Shown here: positions 26,017 through 35,365 of the stretch, piece after piece | Layout of the letters: each line of letters starts with the position of its first letter | Numbering within the stretch: the first letter of the stretch is position 1 | DNA from: an uncultured bacterium | GTDB taxonomy: Bacteria > Verrucomicrobiota > Kiritimatiellia > RFP12 > CAIWXQ01 | Length of the DNA stretch: 64,000 bases | Direction: 5' to 3' | Assembly: GCA_903916675.1 (NCBI GenBank) | Contig: CAIWXQ010000006.1 | Span: 17,425 to 81,424, forward strand | Translations under genes and position numbers: made by a program | Notes under the pieces: model-generated | Database searches by the model: none | The model's input: the letters and a program-made list of their open reading frames with translations, nothing else | What the model was told of the DNA's origin: nothing

Positions 26017-27699
26017 ATGGGTATCGTGGATGGCGGCGCGCTGGTCGGAAAGGCATTGGCGAATGCAGGTATCACGAAGGCGTTTGTGCTGTGCGGCGAG
26101 CATATTATGCCGATTTTGTACGGCATGCGAAGCCACGGGATAGAAATCATCGATACGCGCCATGAATGCGCAGCAATCTACGCGGCGATCGCCTATACAC
26201 GGGCCTCTGGCAAGCCGGCGGTGGTGGTAACTACGGCGGGGCCCGGTGTGGCGAACACGGCGGCCGGCATGATGGAGGCACAGGCCTTTGGCGTTCCGCT
26301 CATTCATATCGGCGGCGCGGTGAAGTCCAACAAGCGGGACGCCGGGGACCTGCAAGACATGGACACACTCGAACTCATGGCCGTCTGCTCCAAATGGGCA
26401 AGAAAGCTCACGAGGGTGGAACGTGTGCCCGAATATATTTCGCTCGCACACCGGCACGCCATTGATTCGCGATCTCCCGGACCGGTCTACCTGGAAATGC
26501 CGATCGACCTTGTCTATCAAGAAACCGGGGAAGATGAGGTTGTCTATCCAGCCGCCTACCATGCCGATGCGATCCCCTTCGGCGATCCGGCGCTGATTGA
26601 AGAGGCCGCCGGGCTTCTTGCCAACGCGAAGCGCCCCGCCGCAGTGATTGACGACGGGGCACGGTTCAACATCGGAAACCACGCGGGATCGGTGGCGGAC
26701 CTCTCGGATTACCTGCAGATGCCGGTAACTGATCTCGGAGTTTTCTGCCGGGGATTGTTCGGCAATGAGATAGATAATCCCTTATTGGCCTGTCAGGCGA
26801 CGGACAAGGCGGATGTCGTTCTGGCGTTGGGCTGCCGGTTTGATTGGAGAGCAGGAATGGGAGAAAACATTGCGAAAGACGCCAAGCTGATCCAGGTCCA
26901 CACCGACAGCCGGCTGATCGGTTTCAACGTAAGGGTCGATGTCGGCATCGTGGGAGGAGCGGGTCCGGTCGCGAGTCAGTTGGTGAAAGCAGTCAAAAGC
27001 AGGCGGCCCAAGCCGGCGAGCAGGGCGTGGGTCAATCTGCCCGTTGGTCGTGTGTACGAGAATCTCCCCGGCGCCTATCATTCGGAAGGAACACCGATGC
27101 ACCCGGCCCGATGTGCGGGCGAAGTCATCAGATTCCTTTCGGAAGAGGGGCGGGATTGGGATGTGATTCGCGACGGAGGCGAAGCGGGGGCTTGGCTGCG
27201 GCTCGGATGGCGTGCCACCCGCCCGGGACAGCTGCATGGAACCGGTGCAAACGGCACAATTGGCACCGGTGCCGCCTTGGCCATCGGGGCATGGGTGGCC
27301 AACCGTAAACCGGTATTGTGGTACACCGGCGACGGCAGTTTCGGGTTTCACGCCATGGAATTGGACACCATGGCCAGGCTCGGAATCCCGGTTGTCTGCG
27401 TGATCTCCAACGACTCCGCGTGGGGCATGATCCGTCTACGGCAGGGGCGTGACCGGCCCGATGAGATTGCAAAGAGGGGGCATGCGAACACGGAACTCGC
27501 ACCTGGGCGGGCATACGAGAAGATCGTATCGATGTGGGGCGGACACGGCGAGGCTGTCACAGATCCCCGGGAAATCATTCCTGCTATTCAACGGGCTGCG
27601 GCCAACGCAAAGCCTTCGATCATCAATGTGCAAGTCGATCGTGAGAGTATGTCCCCGATGCTCGCGGGACACGGAGCACTGCTCAGGGCGGACAAATAG
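26017..27699 (+). CDS. Thiamine-diphosphate-dependent enzyme (acetolactate synthase-like family)
   Basis: The 560-residue protein shows the three domains of the POX/ALS superfamily. The N-terminal Pyr domain carries the conserved TPP-activating Glu in DTRHECAAIYAAIAY. The central domain includes DKADVVLALGCRFDW. The C-terminal PP domain has the motif TGDGSFGFHAMELDTM with a downstream VISNDSAWGM (GDG-Xn-N). Length suits acetolactate synthase, oxalyl-CoA decarboxylase and related lyases. The substrate is not evident from sequence. GGAGGAG lies 8-9 bases before the ATG at 26017. It is cytoplasmic, unlike its secreted neighbours. The 260-base gap before it has a stop-free but startless stretch in one frame. 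Confidence 0.82.
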   Translation: MGIVDGGALVGKALANAGITKAFVLCGEHIMPILYGMRSHGIEIIDTRHECAAIYAAIAYTRASGKPAVVVTTAGPGVANTAAGMMEAQAFGVPLIHIGGAVKSNKRDAGDLQDMDTLELMAVCSKWARKLTRVERVPEYISLAHRHAIDSRSPGPVYLEMPIDLVYQETGEDEVVYPAAYHADAIPFGDPALIEEAAGLLANAKRPAAVIDDGARFNIGNHAGSVADLSDYLQMPVTDLGVFCRGLFGNEIDNPLLACQATDKADVVLALGCRFDWRAGMGENIAKDAKLIQVHTDSRLIGFNVRVDVGIVGGAGPVASQLVKAVKSRRPKPASRAWVNLPVGRVYENLPGAYHSEGTPMHPARCAGEVIRFLSEEGRDWDVIRDGGEAGAWLRLGWRATRPGQLHGTGANGTIGTGAALAIGAWVANRKPVLWYTGDGSFGFHAMELDTMARLGIPVVCVISNDSAWGMIRLRQGRDRPDEIAKRGHANTELAPGRAYEKIVSMWGGHGEAVTDPREIIPAIQRAAANAKPSIINVQVDRESMSPMLAGHGALLRADK

Positions 27700-27714
27700 A
27701 ACTCCGCCCGTGCT

Positions 27715-29589
27715 TTAGTTCGCGGCTGCCCCGATTACCACGGTCTGGGGTTTGTTCTCGAGGATGATCTCTTTCGCTCCCTCCGGGTTCCCCGGGAACT
27801 GCCAGGTGAGCTGGATGGCGCCTGCCTCCACGCGAGTCACGAAGGCCGGGGCCGCCCCGGCAGTCAGGTTCCATGCGCCAAGAACTCGTTTACCCGCCGT
27901 GGCGTAGAGGCGCAACGGCCCCGGTTTCCCGGCCTGGGGCGACAAAACCACCCGGGCGCACTGTTCCGCGCCAGCCGGATCGCGTGTGATAACTGCGCAA
28001 ACGCCGTTGGTCAACACCACGGCCAGATCCTCGGTCCCATCGCCGTTAAAATCTGCCATGCAGCCGGCGACTTGTCCGTTCTCAATTCCGGACAGAAGCT
28101 CTCCTGCGCCCATGTCCAGCGAATAGGAGACGCCAAAACTGCGGAACCCCCGGTTGAAGAACGCCCGGGGAGCGCCGGAGGAATACAGAAGCAGGACATC
28201 CTGCCGGCCATCATTGTTCAGGTCGCACAGGCAGGCGCCGATCTGCGCACTCCTGGCATTGTATGACATCTCGCCTGTGAGTTGTGCCACATTGGCGAAG
28301 TCGCCGTTGCCACGATTTGTCCACAGGCGGAAGGTGTCGCTTCCGGGAATCAGAATGTCGAGTTTTCCATCGCCATCCCAGTCGCCCATGCAGGCAGTGC
28401 CGGCGCTGTCGCCTCCGGCCACAGGGCAGGGGACTGGCGCGGAAAAGAGGCCGGGCGCCTTTCCTTTGTAAAACAGTCCGCCCTTGGCCATTGGCTGCAC
28501 AATGTCGGGCAGGCCATCGTTGTCAAAATCCGCAACTAGGCAGGGGTAAACCCTGCCCAGATTTTTGCCGGGCCATGCTCCATCGGTAACCGGGCGTGGG
28601 ACCGCATCTGCCCCGGGAGCCAGCAGCAGGGGAGCTGCCCGGGTGCTGATCAGAAGGCCGGCCTTGCCCGTGTTCCCGATATCCAGAGTGGTCAGAGCCA
28701 GGCACTCCGGTATTGTCTTTGCCCCGGCGGATGGGGGGGCAAACGTGCCGTCTTTGTTCTGCCGGTACAACAACAGCGCGTTGCCGTCCCAGCTGGCCAG
28801 GCCAGACAACCCGTCGCCGGAAAAATCCCCCCAGGCAAACAGGAGCGAGTGGGACGTCAATTTCAATTTAGCGGTCAGGTTTACGGGCTTGTCTCCTGCC
28901 AGGGTGTAGAGCTGGTCGCCTGCGTCCGAAGCCACAAACAGCAGCGGAACGCCGCTGCCCGCCAGATCCACCGCTGCCATGCCGGAAACTTTCCCGGATA
29001 CTCTCCCCAGATTGTGCACCGCGCCCCACTTGATGCTGGTTTCGACCGGCACCTCGGCATCCGGATCGTCGAGAATGTACTGAACCGCCCGGAGGAGCAT
29101 ATCGGATCCGCCATTCCAGGTTCCGAGCAGGTCAGTGCTCTCCTTTTCCAGATTCCAGGCTGCCTGGTTCTGCTTCAAGATCAGCCACATTCCGTTCAGA
29201 TGGACATATGCTGTTCGGCTTGCGGTCTCGTCAGCTCCCGGCGTGTCGCCTGTTATTTCCGGCCAGGCGGCGATGAACATGAGCGCCGGGATTTCCCTGG
29301 CATCCTTCAGCACGCGGGCGAGGGCGTCCACCCGGTCCGGCGTCAAGGCGGTGGCAAGATCCACGGATAGTTCCCTGGCGCCCTCGGTTCCTTTCCAGAC
29401 GCGGTCCACGGAGAACGTCACCCATCCGGCTGTGCGCCCGGGCTTCGCCCGCAGCTGGAGGATCACATCTGATTGCAGGACCAGGTGCACCGGCGTGAAC
29501 TGTGGATTGATCAGGGCGTGCGCCGCCTGCCATCCGAACAGGAAGATGGCGGCTGTGGAAAGCCAGAGTGATTGACTGTGATTCGTCAT
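27715..29589 (-). CDS. Cassette 2 protein B: secreted FG-GAP/VCBS repeat protein
   Basis: The 624-residue protein is the paralogue of the product at 20464-22311. Its signal peptide (FGWQAAHA) is followed by LINPQFTPVHLVLQSDVILQ. FG-GAP motifs are DFDNDGLPDIVQP, DWDGDGKLDILIP, DLNNDGRQDVLLL and DFNGDGTEDLAVV. The C-terminal pattern QFPGNPEGAKEIILENKPQT also matches. A beta-propeller outside the cytoplasm is predicted. Its end lies 15 bases from the converging TPP-enzyme gene. GGGAGA precedes the ATG. Confidence 0.82.
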   Translation of the reverse strand: MTNHSQSLWLSTAAIFLFGWQAAHALINPQFTPVHLVLQSDVILQLRAKPGRTAGWVTFSVDRVWKGTEGARELSVDLATALTPDRVDALARVLKDAREIPALMFIAAWPEITGDTPGADETASRTAYVHLNGMWLILKQNQAAWNLEKESTDLLGTWNGGSDMLLRAVQYILDDPDAEVPVETSIKWGAVHNLGRVSGKVSGMAAVDLAGSGVPLLFVASDAGDQLYTLAGDKPVNLTAKLKLTSHSLLFAWGDFSGDGLSGLASWDGNALLLYRQNKDGTFAPPSAGAKTIPECLALTTLDIGNTGKAGLLISTRAAPLLLAPGADAVPRPVTDGAWPGKNLGRVYPCLVADFDNDGLPDIVQPMAKGGLFYKGKAPGLFSAPVPCPVAGGDSAGTACMGDWDGDGKLDILIPGSDTFRLWTNRGNGDFANVAQLTGEMSYNARSAQIGACLCDLNNDGRQDVLLLYSSGAPRAFFNRGFRSFGVSYSLDMGAGELLSGIENGQVAGCMADFNGDGTEDLAVVLTNGVCAVITRDPAGAEQCARVVLSPQAGKPGPLRLYATAGKRVLGAWNLTAGAAPAFVTRVEAGAIQLTWQFPGNPEGAKEIILENKPQTVVIGAAAN

Positions 29590-29676
29590 GACGAGAAATC
29601 TCCCTTGTGCCTGCGCGCGCTGTCCGCGTGGCCGCTGTTGGTCAACGGAGCCGGCGTGATCTTGGCTGGCGGCCCG

Positions 29677-31023
29677 TCACTTCTTCGCCGCCGCACTCTC
29701 CGGCTTCTCCAGCTTCTCCATCTCCGCGATCTCCTCCTTTGTGGCGTCCACGGCGATGCGGATCTTGGTGCTGCCGTAGCCGACGTCTGTTTTGCCACCG
29801 GTTGACTCAGCCCATTCATGGTAGGTGGGCAGGTCACTGCGTCCGCCGCCGCTCTTGCTCCAGTGACTATGTTTTTTGCCTGCGGCTTCCTCCGCCTCGC
29901 AGGAGTAATAGGGGTCCACGGCGTCGCCGGACCGCATCACGTTTTTATCCCGCACCAGTTCAAAGGCCCCGCTGTTCATATCATACAGGCCCCAGGCGTT
30001 TGGTTCCTTTGACTTGACGGGCAGACATTCGCCGGCCCCGCCGGTGCTGAAGAATGCCTTGTACTTCTGGCGGAACGGCGGGTTGGACGTGCCGGCGCGC
30101 ATGGCGTATTCCCATTCGGCTTCCCCGGGCAGACGCACGGTCCGTCCGTTCTTCTCAGAGAGGATCTTCAGGAACTTCAGGACATCTGCGCAGACAAGAT
30201 TCCGGGCTGGTCGCTTGGGATCCGTGAGCGTGGCGTGGTCGGTTTCCGCGCCCATCACGGCGTCCCACATCTCCTGGGTCACCGGGATCTCGGCCAGCCA
30301 GAACGGCTTGGTCAGCGTGATGTGCCGGGAAGCTTCATCCGCATAACGCAGCAGCACCCAGTTGGGCACCTCCATCATGAATTCGCCGCGCGGCAGCAGA
30401 ATGCACTTCAGCGTGAGTTTGTCCGTGACATTCAGGATCAACGGTTTGTCGCCGGGTTTCTTGAAGGGTTTGTCCGGCGCATACATGCCCGGCGGATATT
30501 TAGGCGGAGGAAGCTTGGTGATCGCGCTGGGAGTGATCCATTTTTTTCCGCCTTCTTGCGAAATGACGCCTGTCACGGACTTTGAGCAACCGCCGACATT
30601 GCCGCCACTCCACTCCTTTTTAATCGTGTCCGTGGCCGGTCCGGGGGTGATGAAAAACTTCAATCTCGCATCAATCCCGTCATCAATGGCCCTTGCCTGC
30701 TGGTAGTTGAGGCTGTTGCCGGCGATCAGTTCCTTAAAAACATCCTGATAGGCGGCCGCAATCTCGGGCGTGCCGTCAAATGCCAGAAAAAGCGGCACTT
30801 CATTTTCCTTCTTAATCTCTTCATCTGATAAGCCCCGCGCGTACGCCCCTTTGCTGATCAAGACGCCGGTGAGCGTAACCTCTCCCGCAGCCGTGGTGGC
30901 AGCTGGTTTCGGGTCCGGCTTTGGCTGCGATGCCTTGGGGTTCTGCGCCAGGGCGGTCGATCCGGCCGTAATCGTGAGTGCGAGCCAGAGCCGGGACACA
31001 AAGATTCTCATCCTGCGGTTCAT
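29677..31023 (-). CDS. Cassette 2 protein C: secreted SUMF1/FGE-like protein
   Basis: The 448-residue protein is the paralogue of the product at 23395-24741 and is the same length. It shares the N-terminal opening AGEVTLTGVLISKG and the segments PFWLAEIPVTQEMWDAVMGA, RLPGEAEWEYAMRAGTSNPP and NAWGLYDMNSGAFELV. As in copy 1, the RGGSW region expected of an active formylglycine-generating enzyme is missing. AGGAAAAAATC precedes the ATG at 31023. It sits 38 bases after the cassette 2 A gene and 87 bases before B, all on the minus strand, so A-C-B looks like one operon. Confidence 0.82.
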   Translation of the reverse strand: MNRRMRIFVSRLWLALTITAGSTALAQNPKASQPKPDPKPAATTAAGEVTLTGVLISKGAYARGLSDEEIKKENEVPLFLAFDGTPEIAAAYQDVFKELIAGNSLNYQQARAIDDGIDARLKFFITPGPATDTIKKEWSGGNVGGCSKSVTGVISQEGGKKWITPSAITKLPPPKYPPGMYAPDKPFKKPGDKPLILNVTDKLTLKCILLPRGEFMMEVPNWVLLRYADEASRHITLTKPFWLAEIPVTQEMWDAVMGAETDHATLTDPKRPARNLVCADVLKFLKILSEKNGRTVRLPGEAEWEYAMRAGTSNPPFRQKYKAFFSTGGAGECLPVKSKEPNAWGLYDMNSGAFELVRDKNVMRSGDAVDPYYSCEAEEAAGKKHSHWSKSGGGRSDLPTYHEWAESTGGKTDVGYGSTKIRIAVDATKEEIAEMEKLEKPESAAAKK

Positions 31024-31061
31024 GATTTTTTCCTGTTTCCGTCCGGCAAGCGGCGGATTCC

Positions 31062-33929
31062 TTACTGCCGCAGCGCGTTGGCCACTTCGCCGGCCAGCGT
31101 GTACAACTGTTCCGTGTTCTGTCGATACCACCCCTCGTGAAAGGCATCGCGCGGGAAGGCCAGCCGGTACGACTCCTTCGATTCCAGGTAGGTCGAATAG
31201 TAATACAGCCGGCGGGTGCGCTCGTCGCAAATTTCGTTGCACCGTTTGACAAGGTCGGCGCTTAACCTGCCTTTCTGGTCCAGCACGGCGTCCTGCACAA
31301 AAATACGCGCCTCCATGTCCTGCAGCGATTCCTGCAGCAGCCGCAGATGGCCGGTGGCAACCGGGCCGTCCCTGCCTGCGCCCAGGAAGGCATACGTCGC
31401 GGAGAAATGATCCATGTTGGCGCACTGGTCGGTGTAGCGGTTCAGGATGTACAAATTGTCACCAGTTGGTCCCTTGACAACCGGCCAATAGTCCGCGCCC
31501 TGGCATCCAATGCCGTGCACCACTTCCGTGGTTTCCTTTCCGCTCCAGCCATTCTTGTGAATCAAAATCGATTCCGCCGCTGTCAGAAACAGGGGGTATT
31601 CCGCTGTCTGGTTCATGGACCATGCACCGGTCACCGTGGGGATCACGCTCTTCCAGGCCGGCACCCGCCAGCGGTAATACGGAGTGTCGCTCGTGTCCGG
31701 GGACCAGTTCACGGTCATGACATCCGATCCGCCGGGCGGGTGTTCCCCCCAGTTGAAATAAGCCAGATCCTTGATGTTGTAAACATGGTGCGCGCGCGAA
31801 TACCAGCGGATATCCGGCGCCAGCGCCTGGAAATCGCTCTTGCACTGCGGGATGAATGCGCCGTCCGTCGCGCAGCCGAAGATCAGCGCCTTCTCCATGC
31901 CGCGTCTGGCCAGCAGGGCCTTGATTCCCTCCACTACCGGTTTCCAGAACGTCTTGGATTCCGGCGTCCCCCACTGCGGCGCCTCCTGTTCCGAGGCCTT
32001 GCCCGTGGCATCCACCCGGGTATACGGAATCGGGAACCCCCCGGCCATCGCGGCCGGATCCCCCCGGTTCACGGCAATCGCCTTTCCGGCCCATGTTCGC
32101 GAGGATCCGCCGCGGGAAAAGGGCATCTCGTGCACCCAGCAGACCACGCAAAGCTGTTTGCCGAGGTATTTGGTTGCCGTATCGAGATACCGCTCCACAA
32201 TGCTGAAATCCGGCTTGCTGGAGCCATCTGCCTGCTGGACCCATCTGACCATGGACTCTTCGTTGCCCAGATTGGACTTGGCCAGCAGCGGAATGTACAA
32301 ATCATCCACGCCAACCTCGCCCATCAGCGCAAAGACCTTGTCGAGCAGCTTCCAATGCTCCTCCGACCACATCTTCACGTTGTACCTGAGCGCCACAGAG
32401 TCCGGCGACTCCACCATGCCGATGAAGGTCTTGAACTTCTGTGGATCCGGCAGCGCCCATTCTCCCGCCACCTTGACCCGCAGCGGCACCTCCGTTGTCT
32501 TCCCATCAGCTGTGACCACGATCTTCCCGGCATACTCCCCGGCCTTGGCATCCTTTGGCACGCGCACGCTCACCCAGATCGGCTGCATGGCAACCGGATA
32601 GGACGGCACCGACCACGAACCGATCTTTGCGCTCTTGTTGCCAACCGCAACGTCCTTGGGCGCCTGGGTGTTGAGCGTATTGAAAAGGCCGAACCTGCTG
32701 GATGATTGCCCCGCGGTTCCGCCGAAGTCCGGGCCAAAGGAGGACACGTCCCACTGCTGGCACCCGATCAGCACGGCCGATGCCGGGATGGTCTGTCCTT
32801 CTTTTGATTTCAGGTCTGTAACCGTGGCGCCGACGCCCTTGATCGCGCTGGGCGAACTGACAACAATCTGCCCGGAAAAAGTCCCATTGCGGGTCCCGGC
32901 CAGGCAGACCGGCCGCACAGGCTCATTTGGATCGCCAAAATGCGAGGGAAGCAATTTTGTCAGGGTGGATGCATTCCAGACCTGCACACCGGCGGGCCGG
33001 GCAAGATTGGGGATGATGCCGTTGGCAGACTTGGCGGTCAGCTGGATGTCGTCAATCAGGCACCGGTTCCATGCAAACTTGAAAATATCTGAACTGGAGT
33101 ACGGCGCCAGAAACATGATCGAATGCGCAGGCGCACGGTGCACCTCGATGGCCAGGACATTGACGCCTTTGCGCAATGCCGTGGCTGGCACCTTGACCTG
33201 AAGCGTGCGGAAACGCTGGCGGTAGTGTTCGGCAACAGTCGCCTTGTCGCTCGCACTCACCCCCCACAGTTTGTCGGCCTCTTCCTTGTGGAACACCTCG
33301 GCTGAGCCTCCCTGTGCGATCAGGCCGAACGTCATCTTGGAACTGCCGCCATCATCAGTCTCTTTGGGATAGTCGTTCGCCAGCGTGTCGTTGGCAATCT
33401 TGCCGGCTGGGAGCCCTTCGCGGCCGATCTCCTTTCCGTTCAGATAAGCCACGGCGCCGCCCTGGAACGAAACCGTCAGGCCCATTTCGCTGTCGGGATT
33501 CGAGACCTGGAACTTGCCCCGCACAGCAAGCATCGCGAGGCTGCGGTAATAGCTGTCGAACGGGCCCGGATTTCGCGTCCATGCGCTGTCGTCAAAATCC
33601 GGCTGCTCCCATCCGGATGCCGGGAACTCCGACCCGACTGCTTTTTTCGCCGGCACCAGTTCAAAGGGACCGGTGCGGTCATTTCCGCCAGCCGCCTTCT
33701 TTCGCCAGAAGCCCGCCTCGACCGGGACCAGTGTGCCCGCGTCCGAGCGCGCCACATCGGTCTGCCAGGTCTCGTAATAGCGCCAGATCGTGCCGCCGCA
33801 ATCCTTGGCCGGGTCGGTCCATTGTTTGGCCATGCGCAGGATTGTCAGGTCCTGCCCGGCTCCCGGACACTGCGCCGCGGCTGCGAGCATCCCGGCTGCC
33901 AGCAGGTTGCCTAGCTTTCGAACCGGCAT
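31062..33929 (-). CDS. Cassette 2 protein A: secreted glycosidase-like protein
   Basis: The 955-residue protein has an intact signal peptide (GMLAAAAQCPGAG). The body is like cassette 1 A: WRYYETWQTDVARSD, a jelly-roll with DDSAW and VAYLNGKEIGR, then KGVNVLAIEVHRAP and GDPNEPVRPVCLAG. The second half (VALRYNVKMWSEEHWKLLDK onward) resembles a TIM-barrel hydrolase, with the same C-terminal helices (DLVKRCNEICDERTRRL). SD GGAGGG lies 7 bases before the ATG at 33929. It is transcribed away from the XylR-like regulator gene. The family is widespread among PVC bacteria in memory but has no assigned activity. Confidence 0.78.
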   Translation of the reverse strand: MPVRKLGNLLAAGMLAAAAQCPGAGQDLTILRMAKQWTDPAKDCGGTIWRYYETWQTDVARSDAGTLVPVEAGFWRKKAAGGNDRTGPFELVPAKKAVGSEFPASGWEQPDFDDSAWTRNPGPFDSYYRSLAMLAVRGKFQVSNPDSEMGLTVSFQGGAVAYLNGKEIGREGLPAGKIANDTLANDYPKETDDGGSSKMTFGLIAQGGSAEVFHKEEADKLWGVSASDKATVAEHYRQRFRTLQVKVPATALRKGVNVLAIEVHRAPAHSIMFLAPYSSSDIFKFAWNRCLIDDIQLTAKSANGIIPNLARPAGVQVWNASTLTKLLPSHFGDPNEPVRPVCLAGTRNGTFSGQIVVSSPSAIKGVGATVTDLKSKEGQTIPASAVLIGCQQWDVSSFGPDFGGTAGQSSSRFGLFNTLNTQAPKDVAVGNKSAKIGSWSVPSYPVAMQPIWVSVRVPKDAKAGEYAGKIVVTADGKTTEVPLRVKVAGEWALPDPQKFKTFIGMVESPDSVALRYNVKMWSEEHWKLLDKVFALMGEVGVDDLYIPLLAKSNLGNEESMVRWVQQADGSSKPDFSIVERYLDTATKYLGKQLCVVCWVHEMPFSRGGSSRTWAGKAIAVNRGDPAAMAGGFPIPYTRVDATGKASEQEAPQWGTPESKTFWKPVVEGIKALLARRGMEKALIFGCATDGAFIPQCKSDFQALAPDIRWYSRAHHVYNIKDLAYFNWGEHPPGGSDVMTVNWSPDTSDTPYYRWRVPAWKSVIPTVTGAWSMNQTAEYPLFLTAAESILIHKNGWSGKETTEVVHGIGCQGADYWPVVKGPTGDNLYILNRYTDQCANMDHFSATYAFLGAGRDGPVATGHLRLLQESLQDMEARIFVQDAVLDQKGRLSADLVKRCNEICDERTRRLYYYSTYLESKESYRLAFPRDAFHEGWYRQNTEQLYTLAGEVANALRQ

Positions 33930-33976
33930 GTTGCAGCCCTCCCCCATGGCCAATCGTGCGTGGATGGTCTCTTAAT

Positions 33977-33998
33977 GGTTCAAGGTACCACTTGACCC
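33977..33998. promoter_or_regulatory. Candidate operator in the divergent promoter region
   Basis: GGTTCAAG-GTACCA-CTTGACCC is a near-palindrome in the 90-base gap between the cassette 2 A gene and the XylR-like regulator gene. This is where a local regulator would be expected to bind. Evidence is symmetry and position only. Confidence 0.35.
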
Positions 33999-34019
33999 GG
34001 AGAGGTGGAGAATACAATA

Positions 34020-35297
34020 ATGCGCATCAGACATGACATTTTGCGGCGTGTCGCAGTGCGCCCTGCGTGCGGCCGCGAATCCCCTGTGGCCCACACCGGA
34101 GGCACCATGCCGGGCACCAAAAGTGTCTTGGTCAGCATGAACACCAGCGAACTGCTGGCCGGCGATGTCATCCGCGGCATGGTCAGCTATCAGGAGCGAC
34201 ACCCGCATCTGCGGCTGGAGGTCTGTCAGACCGGAACACATGTGCCGCATCCAGGGCTGGCGCTGCGCCAGAACATCGACCTGGTGCAGGCGGATGGCGT
34301 GGTGGCGAATGTCTTCTGGCAGGCCACCCGCAGCAGCATCCCCCCGGGTATTCCGATTGTGAATGTTGATGATTCCCGGCGGCCGACCTTCCTGCCGACG
34401 GTCTTCATGGACCAGGCGCGCATGGGCGAGCTGGCAGCCGAGCATCTGCTCGCGCAGGAGCTTCCGCACTACGCGTTCATCTCGGCCGTTGGCCGCGGAT
34501 ATGGCGCGCATTTGCGCTGGCGCGGATTCCGCGACCGGCTGGCGCAGGCCGGCCAGGACTGCTTCCTGTTTGACAAGGCTTTCCCGAAAACCGCGCAGCA
34601 GCTTCGGGAAGCCGACCTGCTGGCGTGGGTGGCAAGCCTCCCCAAGCCCGTTGGCATTCATACGGTATACCTGCACCTCGCGCTGCGTTTGCTCTGGGCC
34701 TGCCGCCAACTCGGGGTGCGTGTGCCCACGGAAGTGGCCCTGATCGGCGGGCAGGACTTCCCCATTGTATCCAACGCCTGGGTGCCGACGGTCTCCGCCA
34801 TTACCACCAGCCGTACGGCCATGGGATACGAAGCCCTGGCGCTGCTCGACCGTCTCCTGCGCGGCGAAAAGCCGCCCGCCGCCCCCGTGCTGATCACGGA
34901 CGTGGCTGTTGTGCCGCGGCAGTCCAGCGACCTGCGCGGCATGCGCGACCCGGAGGTGGCGCACATCCGGCGGCTGATTGCGGAGCAGGCGCATCGCCCG
35001 CTCGTAATCAAGGAGCTGCTGAGCCACACGCCGCTTTCGCGCCGGGCGCTGGAACGTCGCTTTGAACATCAGATCGGGCATACGCTGCATGACGAAATGG
35101 TCAGGGTCCGCATGGGGGTTGCGGAGCGGTTGTTGCGGCAGACCCTGCTGCGCCCCGCGCAGATTGCCCGCCAGTCGGGGTACGCCAGCTATCGTGTCTT
35201 TGCCGTCGCGTTCCGCAAACACACGGGGATGACCGCATCGGAATTCCGGCAGTTGCACGTGTCGGAGGCTGGCGCGCACGGTCCGATCCACCACTAG
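34020..35297 (+). CDS. XylR-like transcriptional regulator (LacI-type sensor, AraC-type DNA binding)
   Basis: The N-terminal two-thirds follows a periplasmic-binding-type sensor: VLVSMNTSELLAGDVIRGMV, VNVDDSRRPTFLPTVFMDQ, then VALIGGQDFP and VSAITTSRTAMGYEAL. The last 100 residues are an AraC helix-turn-helix pair: VIKELLSHTPLSRRALERRF and ARQSGYASYRVFAVAFRKHT. This architecture is that of the xylose regulator XylR, which activates sugar genes on ligand binding. The start may be ATG 34020 (SD GGTGGAG, 9-base spacing) or ATG 34107, which gives the usual domain start. It probably controls the divergent cassette 2 genes and perhaps the sulfatase downstream. Confidence 0.88.
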   Translation: MRIRHDILRRVAVRPACGRESPVAHTGGTMPGTKSVLVSMNTSELLAGDVIRGMVSYQERHPHLRLEVCQTGTHVPHPGLALRQNIDLVQADGVVANVFWQATRSSIPPGIPIVNVDDSRRPTFLPTVFMDQARMGELAAEHLLAQELPHYAFISAVGRGYGAHLRWRGFRDRLAQAGQDCFLFDKAFPKTAQQLREADLLAWVASLPKPVGIHTVYLHLALRLLWACRQLGVRVPTEVALIGGQDFPIVSNAWVPTVSAITTSRTAMGYEALALLDRLLRGEKPPAAPVLITDVAVVPRQSSDLRGMRDPEVAHIRRLIAEQAHRPLVIKELLSHTPLSRRALERRFEHQIGHTLHDEMVRVRMGVAERLLRQTLLRPAQIARQSGYASYRVFAVAFRKHTGMTASEFRQLHVSEAGAHGPIHH

Positions 35298-35365
35298 GAA
35301 GTGCGTGCCAAGAGGCGTATTCTGTTTCTGCTCATCTGATCAAAAGGCTTGCCGGGGATCCACGC

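Noticed and set aside
31347..32705. 452-codon plus-strand frame
   Set aside because: Antisense to the cassette 2 A gene; no signal or domain.
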